Positions 12,388 to 22,858 of a stretch of DNA of 64,000 bases are shown one piece after another. The notes beneath the pieces are model-generated. The model made no database searches, had not been told where the DNA came from, and saw only the letters and a list, made by a program, of their open reading frames with translations. Position numbers and translations under genes: made by a program. The stretch is from positions 1 to 64,000 of the forward strand of contig KE561324.1 in NCBI GenBank assembly GCA_000442015.1, given 5' to 3'. This DNA comes from Rozella allomycis CSF55. Its lineage: Eukaryota; Rozellomycota. How positions within the stretch are numbered: position 1 is the stretch's first letter; each line of letters begins with the position of its first letter.

Positions 12388-12392
12388 TTTTA

Positions 12393-14293
12393 TTATTTTA
12401 AATCAACCGTAGCCTCCCCATGTACCGACTTGACTTTGGCATATTTGAATTCTGGTCCAAAAATCACCTTGAAGTAATGCCTGTCAATTATCACGTCATC
12501 GCTTTTTGTGGGCTGGTCATTATCATAAAAGTCCAGAACGGCATAATATTTTAACGGGATCTTGGAATATTTACCAGATTGTTTGTCAAACCGCCTAAAG
12601 TAAATACTGCTATAAGCAACCATACTCTAAGTGTTTATTTAAACGCTCACCATTTCTTAGTAATTCAAATCCAAAATTTAAATTATTGTTAACGTATATA
12701 TCCAAGAAGCCTATGATGTTTTAAAAACTATGGATTTACCCGCATGGTACGCCTGCCCAACATTTATAACTATGGTGCGAGTAGGTTTCATTAATTGATA
12801 CAATGAAAACATAATCGCTGTTTGATATGCCGACTCAAGTTTTAAGCCATCTACACCAACCGAATGACTACCGAATAATTTTGTATTATTTAAGTTAGCA
12901 ATTATCGCCAGCACCAGTTCAGGAGAACCGCTCTCGAGTACAACATCTTTCGTAGGAGCCAAATACACACAACAATATTCGAAGCGGTAATAATCTTCAA
13001 TCAACTTGCATGACATTTGACCACCATCAGCGTTAACCTTGGCAACAACTCCTTGATAGCAGAGGTATGCAAAACCAGGATCATTAGATGGCAGCCATCT
13101 TTCATACAGAAGTTTCTCAAAGCTGGACTGTAACTGTTGGTGTGTTATGGCGGGGGTGTCATCCTTATCACATTTTGGCTGCAAATCGTGAATAGGTATA
13201 AAACAACGAAGACCCCGCAATGGCTTATTTAGTCGACCAGATATGATATTTCGGTATACATCATTTGCTGTTCTAATGCCGTCTTTGTAAAAATTGAGGC
13301 AAATTTCAAGCAATGATCGATGAAAAAGTCCAGGGTGTCCTTGAGTGATGTCATGAAGCAACGTAAACAATTCTACCGAGTATAGATTTGGATACATTTC
13401 CCTGAAAATTCCATACACTTGCCTTTCCTCCTCTTGGTCAAAGTGCAGAAACGTAATACCCAACTTAACTTGAAAACATATTGGTGCTTTGACAGTTCCC
13501 AAAACGCGTGGCGCGTCATATGCCGAAAAAGAAATTAGACCAACTCTGTGTCTACTATTTGGTGTAGCTTTTAGAGCCAGCCAAAATTTCTACATTGTCA
13601 GAATGGTTAGTTCACTTACCTCAATTCCAAACACGTTTTGAGTTTCATCGGTTAACAGGATACAAGTTGATCTAATAATGTGATCAAAATCGATGCCTTT
13701 GGATTTGAAAAATTCCTTGAGATCATGGAACTTATCTTTTTCATTTGTGGCACTGTTAACAAACTCATTAAAAGATATGGCATAGAACGGAAAATTCCGT
13801 CTTTTTAACTCATTATAAACTAGTTGGCATAAGGCCGTTTTCCCTGAAAATTTCGGTGCAGATATTAACACGGGTCCAGTTTGTTGAACTGTGCGAATGA
13901 GAAGATCAACTTTAGCAGAGCGATCAATACACCCTGTATCTGGCAATCCCTCAAATATGCTAGCATCAAATATTTCTTTAGGTTTTAATGATAAATTTGT
14001 GTTTTTGTTGACTATTTCACTTCCTGTGTCTGACACTACAGGTATTTGATGTAACTCATTTTACTTGGTTGCGGTTGTTCCAGAAGCAGTGTTATTACAT
14101 TAATCAAATTATTCTTCTCCACTCTTAACTTTTCATGATTCACATATTGTAGTTTATCACTCTCACTCCACTCCTTCAAAGGTTTTTTTAGTACTTTTTC
14201 AATTTCTTGAAGTTTGATTGTCATGTTTTTGATTTCGTTTGCGAATATTTGAACTTCCATCAAAAAATTACCAGTTACCAGGGTACGTGTCAT
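12393..14293 (-). CDS. Crinkler/RHS-type effector: P-loop ATPase plus PD-(D/E)xK nuclease-like domain
   Basis: Five exons (14293-14065, 14035-13620, 13589-12740, 12710-12626, 12594-12393) separated by introns of 29, 30, 29 and 31 nt total 1782 nt (593 residues). An N-terminal Lys/Glu-rich helix precedes a Walker A motif, APKFSGKT, at about residue 126. A FWLAL...RVGLISFS segment is the likely Walker B/sensor strand. The C-terminal part holds ESAYQTA, then LDIYVN, FGFELLRNG and LERFDKQSGKY. The acidic D...ExL arrangement resembles the restriction-endonuclease-like domain of Crinkler and RHS proteins. Such proteins are host-directed or mobile-element-like effectors in oomycetes, chytrids and Rozella. 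No classical Crinkler header or signal peptide is visible; a hAT relic lies immediately upstream. Family assignment is from motif recognition. Confidence 0.72.
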
Positions 14294-14327
14294 GGAAACC
14301 TTAAAAAAGTAAGAAATCAAAAAAAAT

Positions 14328-14490
14328 TATGTTTCCTTCATTATGGCGAAAGATTATTTTGCGATAACAGGTACATCAGCTTCTTCTGAACGTTTGTTTT
14401 CATCTGGCCGTCAGCTTATCACGATAGTAATACAGGAAAATCAAAAAACCGAGTTTTATCAGTGTGCAACTGGAAACATCTAAATTTTAT
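14328..14490 (+). pseudogene. hAT transposase C-terminal fragment, frameshifted
   Basis: Reading from 14328, the frame gives MAKDYFAITGTSASSERLFS and then SGRQLIT. This is the hallmark of the hAT dimerisation domain (ADY..I..TS..SER.FS..G). After LIT the expected continuation appears in another frame (KNRVLSVCNWKHLNF, recalling the family's R..L......CL..W ending), so the copy is frameshifted. The rest of the transposase is absent because the Crinkler gene begins on the other strand 35 bp away. No terminal inverted repeats or target duplication were identified. The following 14490-14798 is AT-rich with a short direct repeat (GAAAACGAATA) and no gene. Confidence 0.72.
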
Positions 14491-14798
14491 TGTCAATTAA
14501 ATTATATTTATGTCAGTTACATATCATTAACGATTAGACTTCATTTGTTGTCGCAATATACAATTTGAACAATGTAGCCTGTAGGCTTCCAGAATTCAAA
14601 TTAGTCGCGGTATAAAATTTGGAGGGAAAACGAATATCTAGATCTAGAGAAAACGAATAGATCTTTTCTTATTGAGAATTTGAGAGCCATCGCATTTTTT
14701 TCGATTCGAATGTCCAATTGTAAGCATAAGTTGAATTGGCGGGAATTTGAATTTAAAAGATAAAAATTAAAAAATGTTAGCAATATTTTATAATACAT

Positions 14799-15511
14799 TT
14801 ATTTCTTTTTTGACCCAAATGACGCAAAATCAAATCCCATGTCTTTCATTTCAGCTGGTATTTCAGCATTATCGCTTTCTTCTTCTCTTTGTCTTTTCTT
14901 CTTTTCTTTCTTTTCCTCTTTTCTTTTTGCTTTCTCTGCTTCCAGTTTATTAATTTCTTCTTCAAAATCTCAAATATATTTTGATTTAAGTACTTACTGT
15001 ATTCTGTTGAATTTTGTCCTTTTTCTTTAAGTTTTAAAAATCTTCCTTGCACTTCTTCTAAAGTTGATCTTTGAACTCTAAGCGAGAAGCCGCAAAGTTT
15101 TTGATGTCGCCTACCGTTTATATGATCTAGATAAGCTTCCGAACTCTTCAAGATTACATCACACACTTTGCAATAAAAACCAGGTTGATCTGACAGAGGA
15201 CCAGAGACATTAACAACCTTTGTTTTGTTTAAATTATCAGCAAGGCCAAGATCGTCTTCTCTACTCTGCAAATACGCTCTTGTAGGTTCCAGTAAATGTT
15301 TCTTTAATAGTCTGGTTTCTATTTATTTTTTAAACAGGTGAATACCTTGCTTTTCTGCTTTGGCTTCGGCATTAGCCTTTAGTTTAGAAATGACAGGAAG
15401 ACCTTTACTTTCTCGACTATTTTTTTCTTCAAGTGCTTTTTTCCATTTATTTTTTAAATCTATCTGAAAACTAGTTTTGTATTTGGTTACTGCAGGTGGT
15501 TCATCAGACAT
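14799..15511 (-). CDS. SNU23: SNU23/ZMAT2, U4/U6.U5 tri-snRNP zinc-finger protein
   Basis: Starts MSDEPPAVTKYKTSF and carries a U1-type C2H2 zinc finger: FYCKVCDVILKSSEAYLDH followed by INGRRHQK. After this come SLRVQRSTLEEVQ and a charged coiled tail ending MGFDFASFGSKKK. This is the architecture of yeast Snu23 and human ZMAT2, a component of the spliceosomal B complex near the 5' splice site helix. Two introns (about 27 and 29 nt) restore the frame. Splicing factors are of interest here because introns are near minimal size. It is divergent from PAM18 with about 150 bp between starts. Confidence 0.92.
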
Positions 15512-15665
15512 TTTTCAAAATTTTCCAAACTTGTCGACAAACTTAATTTTTGAATCCAACGATCAACGAGATTTTCACTATTATTTTCTGTTAATGTAAT
15601 CCAACAAATATAAGCGTTTCATTGATAGCCGTGATTTATTTTGGAAATTTGAATATTTTCTATAA

Positions 15666-16048
15666 ATGGTAAAAAAGATGAATTTTAACGAGAAAGGCTT
15701 CTGCTTTGATCGTCGGGGCTGTTGTTACTGTTGGAGCAATAGGATTAAGGGCTGGAATTAATGCTTACAGGAATGCATCTATGAGAGCCATGATGACAGG
15801 AACAAGTATGTTTATGCACTATCCAGCTGGTGGGTTTGAAGCAAAAATGAGTAGGAGCGAGGCAGCTAAAATATTGAGTACACAGTAGGAATATATCAAG
15901 TCGAAAATGTAGTGAACATGCGCCTCTTGCTAAAATAAAGGAATCACATCGCCGAATAATGATGTTGAATCATCCGGATCGAGGAGGTAGTCCGTATTTA
16001 GCTTCAAAGATTAACGAAGCGAGGGATATGCTGGAACGAAAGCGATAA
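15666..16048 (+). CDS. PAM18: PAM18/TIM14 J-protein of the mitochondrial import motor
   Basis: Three exons total 327 nt (108 residues). The first coding exon is only the ATG (15666-15668), followed by a 28-nt intron. The protein has an N-terminal membrane segment ([19 protein letters not shown]), [10 protein letters not shown], and a C-terminal J domain with [20 protein letters not shown] containing the HPD motif. This matches Pam18/Tim14, which stimulates mitochondrial Hsp70 at the TIM23 channel. A second 28-nt intron (15885-15912) lies between the ILST and [11 protein letters not shown] segments. A mitochondrion with active protein import is implied. Confidence 0.93.
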
Positions 16049-16054
16049 AGAATC

Positions 16055-16215
16055 GACTAATTTTAAGTTTAAATGTTATAAATAAATTCATTATAATTTG
16101 AACATTAATTCATAACATTATGATTTGAATATTAATGGTAATATGATTTGAGCATTATTAGTATTACGATTAGAATTAATGAATTATAACTTGCATATTA
16201 TAAGTTGAATATTAA
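16055..16215. repeat. Degenerate AT-rich tandem-like repeat
   Basis: Variants of TATGATTTGAATATTAATG recur about every 25-35 bp between PAM18 and NOP14 (for example TTTGAACATTAAT, TTTGAATATTAATGG, TTTGAGCATTATTAG, GTTGAATATTAATGAC). It fills the gap between convergent 3' ends; no gene is seen in it. Confidence 0.45.
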
Positions 16216-16237
16216 TGACTTTAATGAATAGTTTATT

Positions 16238-18724
16238 CTAGTCTTCGTTTCCGATGGATCCATAAATCTTTTTGATCTTCTTTTGGTATTCCAGGTCTTT
16301 TTCTCTCCGTTTATCGTGTTTAACTTTGGAAAGAAATCTGCTATCTTTTCGAAGTTCTCTAACAGCGCCTTTGAATTCTTTCTTGTATTGGCGTTTCAGT
16401 TTAGCGTCTTCACATTGTTTCTTGTGGTCTAGATTATAGCTAGGATTACTATTGATAGCGATGAGTACCTTTTATTGTAAAGAGGATCATACATTGCAAT
16501 AGCTACAGGTTTAAACTGTTGTAAAGTGAGGTTCTTTCTAGAAGTGTTTAAGATTGAATCAGAAAGAGATAAAAGTTGATCACAAATATTCTAAATGAAG
16601 ATGAATTAAGTTTGATACTTGAAGGGGTTGGAATTGTTTGACATTGGCAACTAGAGAATGTACAGGAATAACAATGTCAGCAGCTGAATCGTATTCTTTG
16701 ATGTTTTCCATTGCAATTTTTATTAATTCTAAAGTTTTGTTTAGAATAGCTAAAGGAGAAGGTTTGACATTTGCTTTTGGCATTAAAGATTCAAAAGTTA
16801 AATCTAGAGAATCGTTTGAAGAACAAGAAGAAAGAAATTCCTTCAAACAAGGGATTTCTCTCTTAAGAAAACAATTTTTTTGATCAAAAGAAGAAAAATG
16901 GGAAAGAATGTTGAAAAGAAAATTAAATAATTCAGGAATAAACTTTTTAGATTGTTTTGTATAGATTAATAAAATTTCACAAATGAAAAGTCCAGCAACG
17001 ACGTCTTTTAATTTTCTTACTGAAGCCATTTCAAGAAAGCAACACATTAAAAGAGAAGAAGGCGTTGTTATGGGATTTCTAAAATCACTTGAACTAAAAA
17101 TTAATCCAAATATTTTCAAAACAAGAATCATTGAAGCTGTGGGCATTTTGAGCGAACCAGACGAAATGTCTCTCTTCAGTTTGATCAAGAACGATTCCAA
17201 CAAAGTCATGCTACAACGACTAACGACATCTGGGAATTGATGAGACAATTGAGACAAATGAGAAAATATTCCATTAAATACATCTCTAGGGAATGAATCC
17301 AAACTAATACACAAATATTGTAAATGTTCAAACATAATTCCAATTAATTTTTGCAATTGATTCTTATTATTTGGATGGAGTGAAACGTGATAACATTTTC
17401 TTAATCTTTCAATTGCAACCACGTGATCTTGAAGGCTTAGACCCTGTACTATTTTTAGAAATTCATCATGTGAATTTGGCATTGAAAGAACAAATGGAAG
17501 AGTTTTATTAATTTCAATTTCTTCATTTTCATATTCATCAGAATTCTCACTCTCATTATCAGAAATCTCTTCTAATCTATCATCTTGTTCCAAATCACTT
17601 CCATCTTCACTTTCACCATCTTCACTCTCATCTTCTTCACTCTCTCCATCTTCACTATCACCTTCATCATTCTCATCGTCACTAATTCCATCATATTCAC
17701 CATTATTCTCAAATTCCAAGTTAGTGTCCAATTCATCGCCTTCCAATTTTCTCTTCTTCACGTCCTCTTCATCGCTATCTTCCCCAAGCATTCGCTTCTT
17801 TCTCTTGCTTTCCATTTCCTTCAGTTTTTCATATTCCTCTTTTGCTATTTCTTCTTCTGTTTTCAATCTATCTGTTGGTTTAGCTCGCTTTTCAAATGCC
17901 AAGGACTTTACAAGTGAATCATAATTCGAATTTTGATTCAATTCCCTTGTCACTTCCTTATCTTGCTCCTGCAATAACAATTTATGAATATCGTCAAATT
18001 CTTCATCTAAATTTTCTCTAATATCTTCATTCTCGTCATTCATTTTTTGTCTCTCATATTTATACATTTTACTCTTCGCTATCAATTCTTTCATAATCTC
18101 ATTCTTCGATTTTGGTCTGCCCTCGTCTTCTTCTTGTTCAAAGCCACCAAAATTAAACTTTTCTACTAAATCTCTATCCAGCTGATCCGGCTCATTGTCT
18201 GAATCATTCAACGCTATTTCATCATCTTCAAAATCATCAAATTTAGATAACGATTGTCCCAAATGGGTCAATTCAACTTCCTCTCCTTGGTTCAAATTAT
18301 ACAAAGAACTGTTCCTGGTTCTTTTCTATGTCATCACTTTTAAATTACATTACTTGCTGTTCTTTGGAATATCTCTCCAACAACTTTTCTTCTACAGTCA
18401 TATTTTCATCATTTTCTCCAAATCTCTTATCAACAAACACAGACACCTTGTTCTGATTCTCCAACTCGGGCAACAACTTTTCTTCTCTCTATAGTCTCAC
18501 TAACAGAAATATTTTACAATTTTTGTTGCTTTTTTCTTGGCTAAAAGTGGCTTTCCAACCTGTCCTTTGATTTTTCTATTCAAAACATCGTGCTTGGTTT
18601 TAGTCATCTTCAAATCAAAAGGATTCACCGTAGGCTGAAGATCTTGCTTTTTTCCTTTTTTATAGCCAATGAAACCTGCACTCTTTAGTTTATTCTTAAT
18701 CTTTTTTAATGCAGATTCTTTCAT
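16238..18724 (-). CDS. NOP14: Nucleolar protein 14 (NOP14), SSU processome
   Basis: The N-terminal exon (18724-18500) holds LKKIKNKLKSAGF, VNPFDLK and KHDVLNRK, diagnostic of Nop14. Spliced onto it are VFVDKRFGEND, MTVEEKLLERYSKEQQ and NLNQGEEVELTHLGQSLSK. A long acidic Asp/Glu/Ser stretch occupies about 17520-17760, then a helical body, and the C-terminus near 16240-16440 reads KKQCEDAKLKRQYKKEFKGA and VRELRKDSRFLS. NOP14 is a scaffold of the small-subunit processome, needed for 18S rRNA maturation with Emg1 and Noc4. At least four short introns are present (about 29 nt near 18490 and 28 nt near 18330). The main exon is 574 codons. The plus-strand frames opposite the acidic stretch are composition artefacts. 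Confidence 0.93.
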
Positions 18725-19251
18725 TTAACCAGGGTTTAGTGGCTTAGTCGTCGCCGACGAGGTAACTTCAACAAGAAATAGTGTTTATTCATTATTATCT
18801 CTAATCTCTATTTAAATTTTACTCGAATTCTCTCCTCTTCCGAAATGACTCAAAAATTTGATGTCCATGAAAGAGAAGACGTGCAGTCTGCAGAAGCATT
18901 TTACAATTAAAATAACATTGTAGAAACATTGTGTATGCCTTTAGTGAAGTGTTTGGAGAAGGGACTGTGAGTTCTCCAATCACTCTACAAAAGAAGTGGC
19001 ATCTTCTTGATGCGTGTGTGTAAAATTGTGAAGTTCAATTATTCTCAGAATCTCAAATAAGAGCCCTTTTCTTCCAACGGGCTGTTAAGAGGCCACTTTT
19101 TTAAAGGACGCGATTTATTATCCGCGTGAAGGGCGAATTGACAGATTGTGTATTTTAAACTGTTTCCTGTGGGGCGCCAGCGTTTCTAGATAAGTTCTTG
19201 TCAAAATGTCTCCAGTGTAAGCAACGTTTAAAAAAGCAAGAATATTTATGT
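18725..19251. other. Gene-poor stretch between NOP14 and eIF2B-delta
   Basis: About 530 bp without a firm gene. A plus-strand ATG at 18844 opens 21 codons (MTQKFDVHEREDVQ). A separate protein-like stretch (VFGEGTVSSPITLQKKWHLL) occurs near 18950-19020, followed by a possible 29-nt intron. A small spliced gene is possible, but I could not make a single consistent frame. Local GC is higher around 19060-19100 than in neighbouring spacers. Confidence 0.25.
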
Positions 19252-20874
19252 TTATTGGTAATTTGCTCCATATTCTCTAATAACAACTGGCACAGATGTG
19301 CATGGAATTTGTCCAACTTCCGATATGACCTATACAATTTTAAAAAGTAGATTACCAGTGAAATGTATCTAGAAGGAGAAACATCATACATTATATTTAG
19401 TAGCTTTAATGATGCTATGTCTCTCCAATCAGCCAAAATAGCTTGATCGCCTTTTCCAATATCGATTAAACTATCTGGATCCCCTACTTCGTTAAAGACA
19501 ATCGAATCTAATTGCACTCGTTCAGAAAATTTATAAGTCTCACAAAAAGCGATCACAGGCAAATTGTACTCGTATCCCATCATTGCTATCAATGAACTAC
19601 CAACACGAGACATCACCGCGCCATTAGAAAATAAACAATGTGATCCCATAAATATCTTTGACGCCTGGATTATAGTGACAGAATTCTATTACTTGGCTGA
19701 TTATTGATCCAACAGATTCCAACAATAAGTAGGTACAATCTATACCACTCTCGTTCAACACTTGTAACGACTTTTTGCCTTCAAATAACGGTCTGCTGTC
19801 AACTACAAACACGTGAAACTTTTTTCCTTGCTGGTGAGCTTTAATCAATGTCCTCAAAACTACTGATGACCTATTTATGAAATTTCAGTAATGGCAAATA
19901 CTTGGCATAGATGATAATGCTATCGTTATCATGTATCTTGGTTATTCCATAATCGACAATCAATTCATCAGCTAAAACAATTCTGTCGCGGATGAAGTTG
20001 TCGATTGAACTACAAACCATTTCTTTCGCGTCCACTTCTGGAATGTCTACAGGGACATCTGCTATGGCCTTTTTCAAAAACCTAATCGCATTTGCCATAC
20101 TTACAGCAAGCGGACGAATTTGTACAAGATAATTTATCATTGGTTTCAAGTATAAATCCAAGTGACGACTAAACAATTCATTTGGTGGGGTGTGGTAATC
20201 TTCAATAACCTTAATAAATGACTAAAAGGGTTTTACTTGTTTGAATGCATTTAACATTGCTATACATCTTGAATTCGCACCTACTATTCTCATTTCTGCA
20301 AAAAGTAATCCCAATTGAATAACAATGGGATGAATTGCATCTTTTTGTTTTATATTAAGAGTAAACGAATTTTCCTTTTCATATTGTGGTAAATGTGAAA
20401 AGAGCGTAACAAGCTTCTGTGTAGGGGTTCTATGTACCTGTTGATTCTTTTGTGTTTTTGACCTCTTCTTTTGATCGTCATATAATATTGATTGTGGCAC
20501 TTGAAGTCTTTGGGCGTTTAATACAGGCGATATAGCACTACTTGGAAGTTCATTCGTCGTGTTAACACTGATTCCCTTGTCTTTGCTTTTCTTTCTCATC
20601 GCTTTTCTCTCTGCTTTGGACATTCTTGGAGTCATGCTTTGATCAACAGAACTTGCAATTTCAATAGAATTAGTGGTATTGGACCTATAATTTTCAAAAT
20701 TAAAAAGATACCTCTGCCTTTGAATTACTATTGGTTGGGCTTTTTGGGGTTCCGCAAAGCCAGAAGTTTCTAAAGACCGTGACAAATTCTATTAGAAAAA
20801 AGAAAATTATTTACAAATCCAACAGTAGTTTTTCTAGGAGTGCCTTCTATTCTAATACTTTTTTCTTCAGACAT
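19252..20874 (-). CDS. GCD2: Translation initiation factor eIF2B subunit delta
   Basis: Starts MSEEKSIRIEGTPRKTTVGF; a basic low-complexity region with SKAERKAMRKKSKDKG follows. The conserved eIF2B alpha/beta/delta Rossmann-like domain comes next: YLKPMINYLVQIRPLAVSMA, ADELIVDYGITKIHD, VVLRTLIKAHQQGKKFHVFV, VDSRPLFEGKK, FMGSHCLFSNGAVMSRVGSS and LPVIAFCETYKF. It ends with VISEVGQIPCTSVPVVIREY. The long basic N-terminus and domain order fit the delta subunit (yeast Gcd2), part of the regulatory subcomplex of the eIF2 guanine-nucleotide exchange factor that senses eIF2-alpha phosphorylation. Introns are about 25-28 nt. Confidence 0.93.
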
Positions 20875-21070
20875 ATGGTGGCTAGGGTTGCAATGGACTA
20901 GCGGATCCTTTCAATTGTCATGATGAACCAGTGAACCACTAAAGTATATGATATATCTTATTATGCCAACATCTATGTAATCAATCGAACTTTGGCTGAA
21001 TAATTTTTATTGCAAGTGAATGACTATGAATGAATAAATAACAAATTCAAAGAATAATAATTTCTTAATT

Positions 21071-21088
21071 CTTTTCTTTTCTTTTCTT
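21071..21088. repeat. (CTTTT)n pyrimidine microsatellite
   Basis: CTTTTCTTTTCTTTTCTT lies about 35 bp upstream of the acyl-CoA dehydrogenase start. It may be a promoter pyrimidine tract; that role is inference. Confidence 0.6.
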
Positions 21089-21124
21089 ATAATTAAAATC
21101 TCATAAAGAAATATCAGCCACTAA

Positions 21125-22787
21125 ATGAAGTCATTTACATTGGAAGAAGTTTCCAAACATAAAAGTGCAAATGACATTTGGATTGCAATTAATGGAAATG
21201 TTTATGATGTTACCAATTGGCTTATAGATCATCCTGGAGGAAGAGCTATTTTATTGAAACATGGAGGAACTGATGCATCAGAGCAATTTGCAAAGTTTCA
21301 TAATCCAAATATACTAAATTCAATAGGATCAAAGTTTCTCATTGGGAAATTGGGACTTCCACAGGCTATTGACAAAGAAGTAAAACCAAAGGAAGCGTTG
21401 AGCTTTGGTGATGGCGTCGCATTTGGCGACCCCCAATGGTAATGAAAAAGACGGTTTACAAATAGGTATCAAGGAGTGAAAAGCCCATATTATGATGAAA
21501 GCCATTATAGATTGAGAAATTGTATTAGAGAATTTGTTGACAAAGAAATCATGCCATTTGCTCATGAATGGAACGAACAGGGTTATTTACCAAAAGATAT
21601 TTATTTGAAATTCGGAAAGGCAGGTTATTTAGCTTGTATTTCCCCAATACCTGAAAAATATTTAAAGTACCCCATGCCATGTGGATTAACGTTAAAAACA
21701 TTTGATCCATTTCACGAATTAGTGTTGGCGGATGAGCTATGCAGATGTGGATCTGGTGGTGTAGTTTGGGGGTTGATTGGAGGTAAAATTGTTAATTAAT
21801 CAAAACATGGTAATTTTATAGGACTTCCACCAATATTGCATTTTGGGTCAGAAGAATTAAAACAAAAAGTTATTCCAGAATGCGTTTCTGGAGAAAAGAT
21901 TTGCTGCCTTTGCATCACTGAGCCTTACGCGGGGAGTGACGTTGCAAATATTAAGACTACAGCAACGTTAACTCCAGATGGAGAGCATTTTATTGTCAAT
22001 GGCGAAAAGAAATGGATTACGAACGGAATGTTTGCTGACGTAATTATTTTGGCTGATGGATTTAGTTTTTCACTGTTGCTGTTCGAACTGGGGGTGAAGG
22101 CGCCGGTGGGATTTCTCTTTTATTGCTTGAACGCTCAATGCCTGGATTAACAACGAGAAAAATCAACACGAGTGGCCAATGGTGTTCTGGCACTGCCTAC
22201 ATTACATTTGAAAATGTTAAAGTTCCAAAATCAAATATTATTGGGCAAATCAATCAAGGGTTTAAAGTAAAGCATATATTTATCATTAAAAGGTTATAAT
22301 GTACAACTTTAATCATGAGAGAGTTGGAATGGCGATTCAATGTGTTCGATTCTCTCGTGTGTGTTATGAAGAAGCGTTCAAGTATTCTCTAAAAAGAAAG
22401 ACGTTTGGGAAACTTTTAATTCAACACCCAGTCATTCGTCAAAAATTAGCAAACATGATAAGGCAAATTGAGTCATTGGCTGTTTGGACTGAATCCATTG
22501 TGTATCAAACTAAAACTTTATCAAAGAAAGAACAGAATCTTCTACTTGGAGGTCCCACGGCTTTATTAAAAGCTCATTCTTCATTTGTGTTTGAATATTG
22601 CGCTAGGGAAGCAGCCCAAATATTTGGTGGGTTAGCATTCACCCGTGGTGGTCAAGCAGAAAAAGTTGAAAGATTGTACCGTGATGTTAGGGCTTATGCA
22701 ATTCCAGGTGGCTCTGAAGAAATTATGTTGGATTTGGGAGCAAAGCAAGCTATTAAAATGTCTCAATTGAATGGTGCAAAACTTTAA
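21125..22787 (+). CDS. Acyl-CoA dehydrogenase with N-terminal cytochrome b5 domain
   Basis: Residues 1-80 form a cytochrome b5 heme-binding domain (FTLEEVSKHKSANDIWIAI and the heme-ligand block DHPGGRAILLKHGGTDA). A complete acyl-CoA dehydrogenase follows: LCLCITEPYAGSD-type motif, VNGEKKWITNGMFAD, TGGEGAGGISLLLLER, FNHERVGMAI, and the C-terminal QIFGGLAFTRGGQ with YAIPGGSEEIM holding the catalytic glutamate. The enzyme oxidises acyl-CoA with FAD. The cytochrome b5 fusion is known in filamentous fungi and differs from animal mitochondrial ACADs. Introns are 26-39 nt. No N-terminal mitochondrial presequence is seen, so a cytosolic or peroxisomal location is possible. Confidence 0.92.
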
Positions 22788-22858
22788 TAAATCTTAAAAA
22801 TAACTTGATTGTTTTCATTATTACAATAAACGCATTCTTGAAATTTCGTAATTTGACA

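Noticed and set aside
12711-14036. Origin recognition complex subunit (ORC4-like) AAA protein
   Set aside because: A Walker A motif suggested it at first, but the pre-ATPase Lys/Glu helix and the spliced C-terminal nuclease-like motifs fit the Crinkler/RHS family better.
14490-14798. Terminal inverted repeats of the hAT element
   Set aside because: Short repeats (GAAAACGAATA) are direct and do not bracket the transposase fragment; no 8-bp target duplication was found by eye.
17585-17924. Plus-strand hydrophobic reading frames
   Set aside because: They are the antisense of the acidic Asp/Glu/Ser stretch of NOP14 and have low-complexity Phe/Ser/Ile composition.
20915-21000. C/D box snoRNA (ATGATGA ... 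CTGA)
   Set aside because: Boxes are about 75 nt apart but flanks pair poorly, and I could not match the guide to conserved rRNA.
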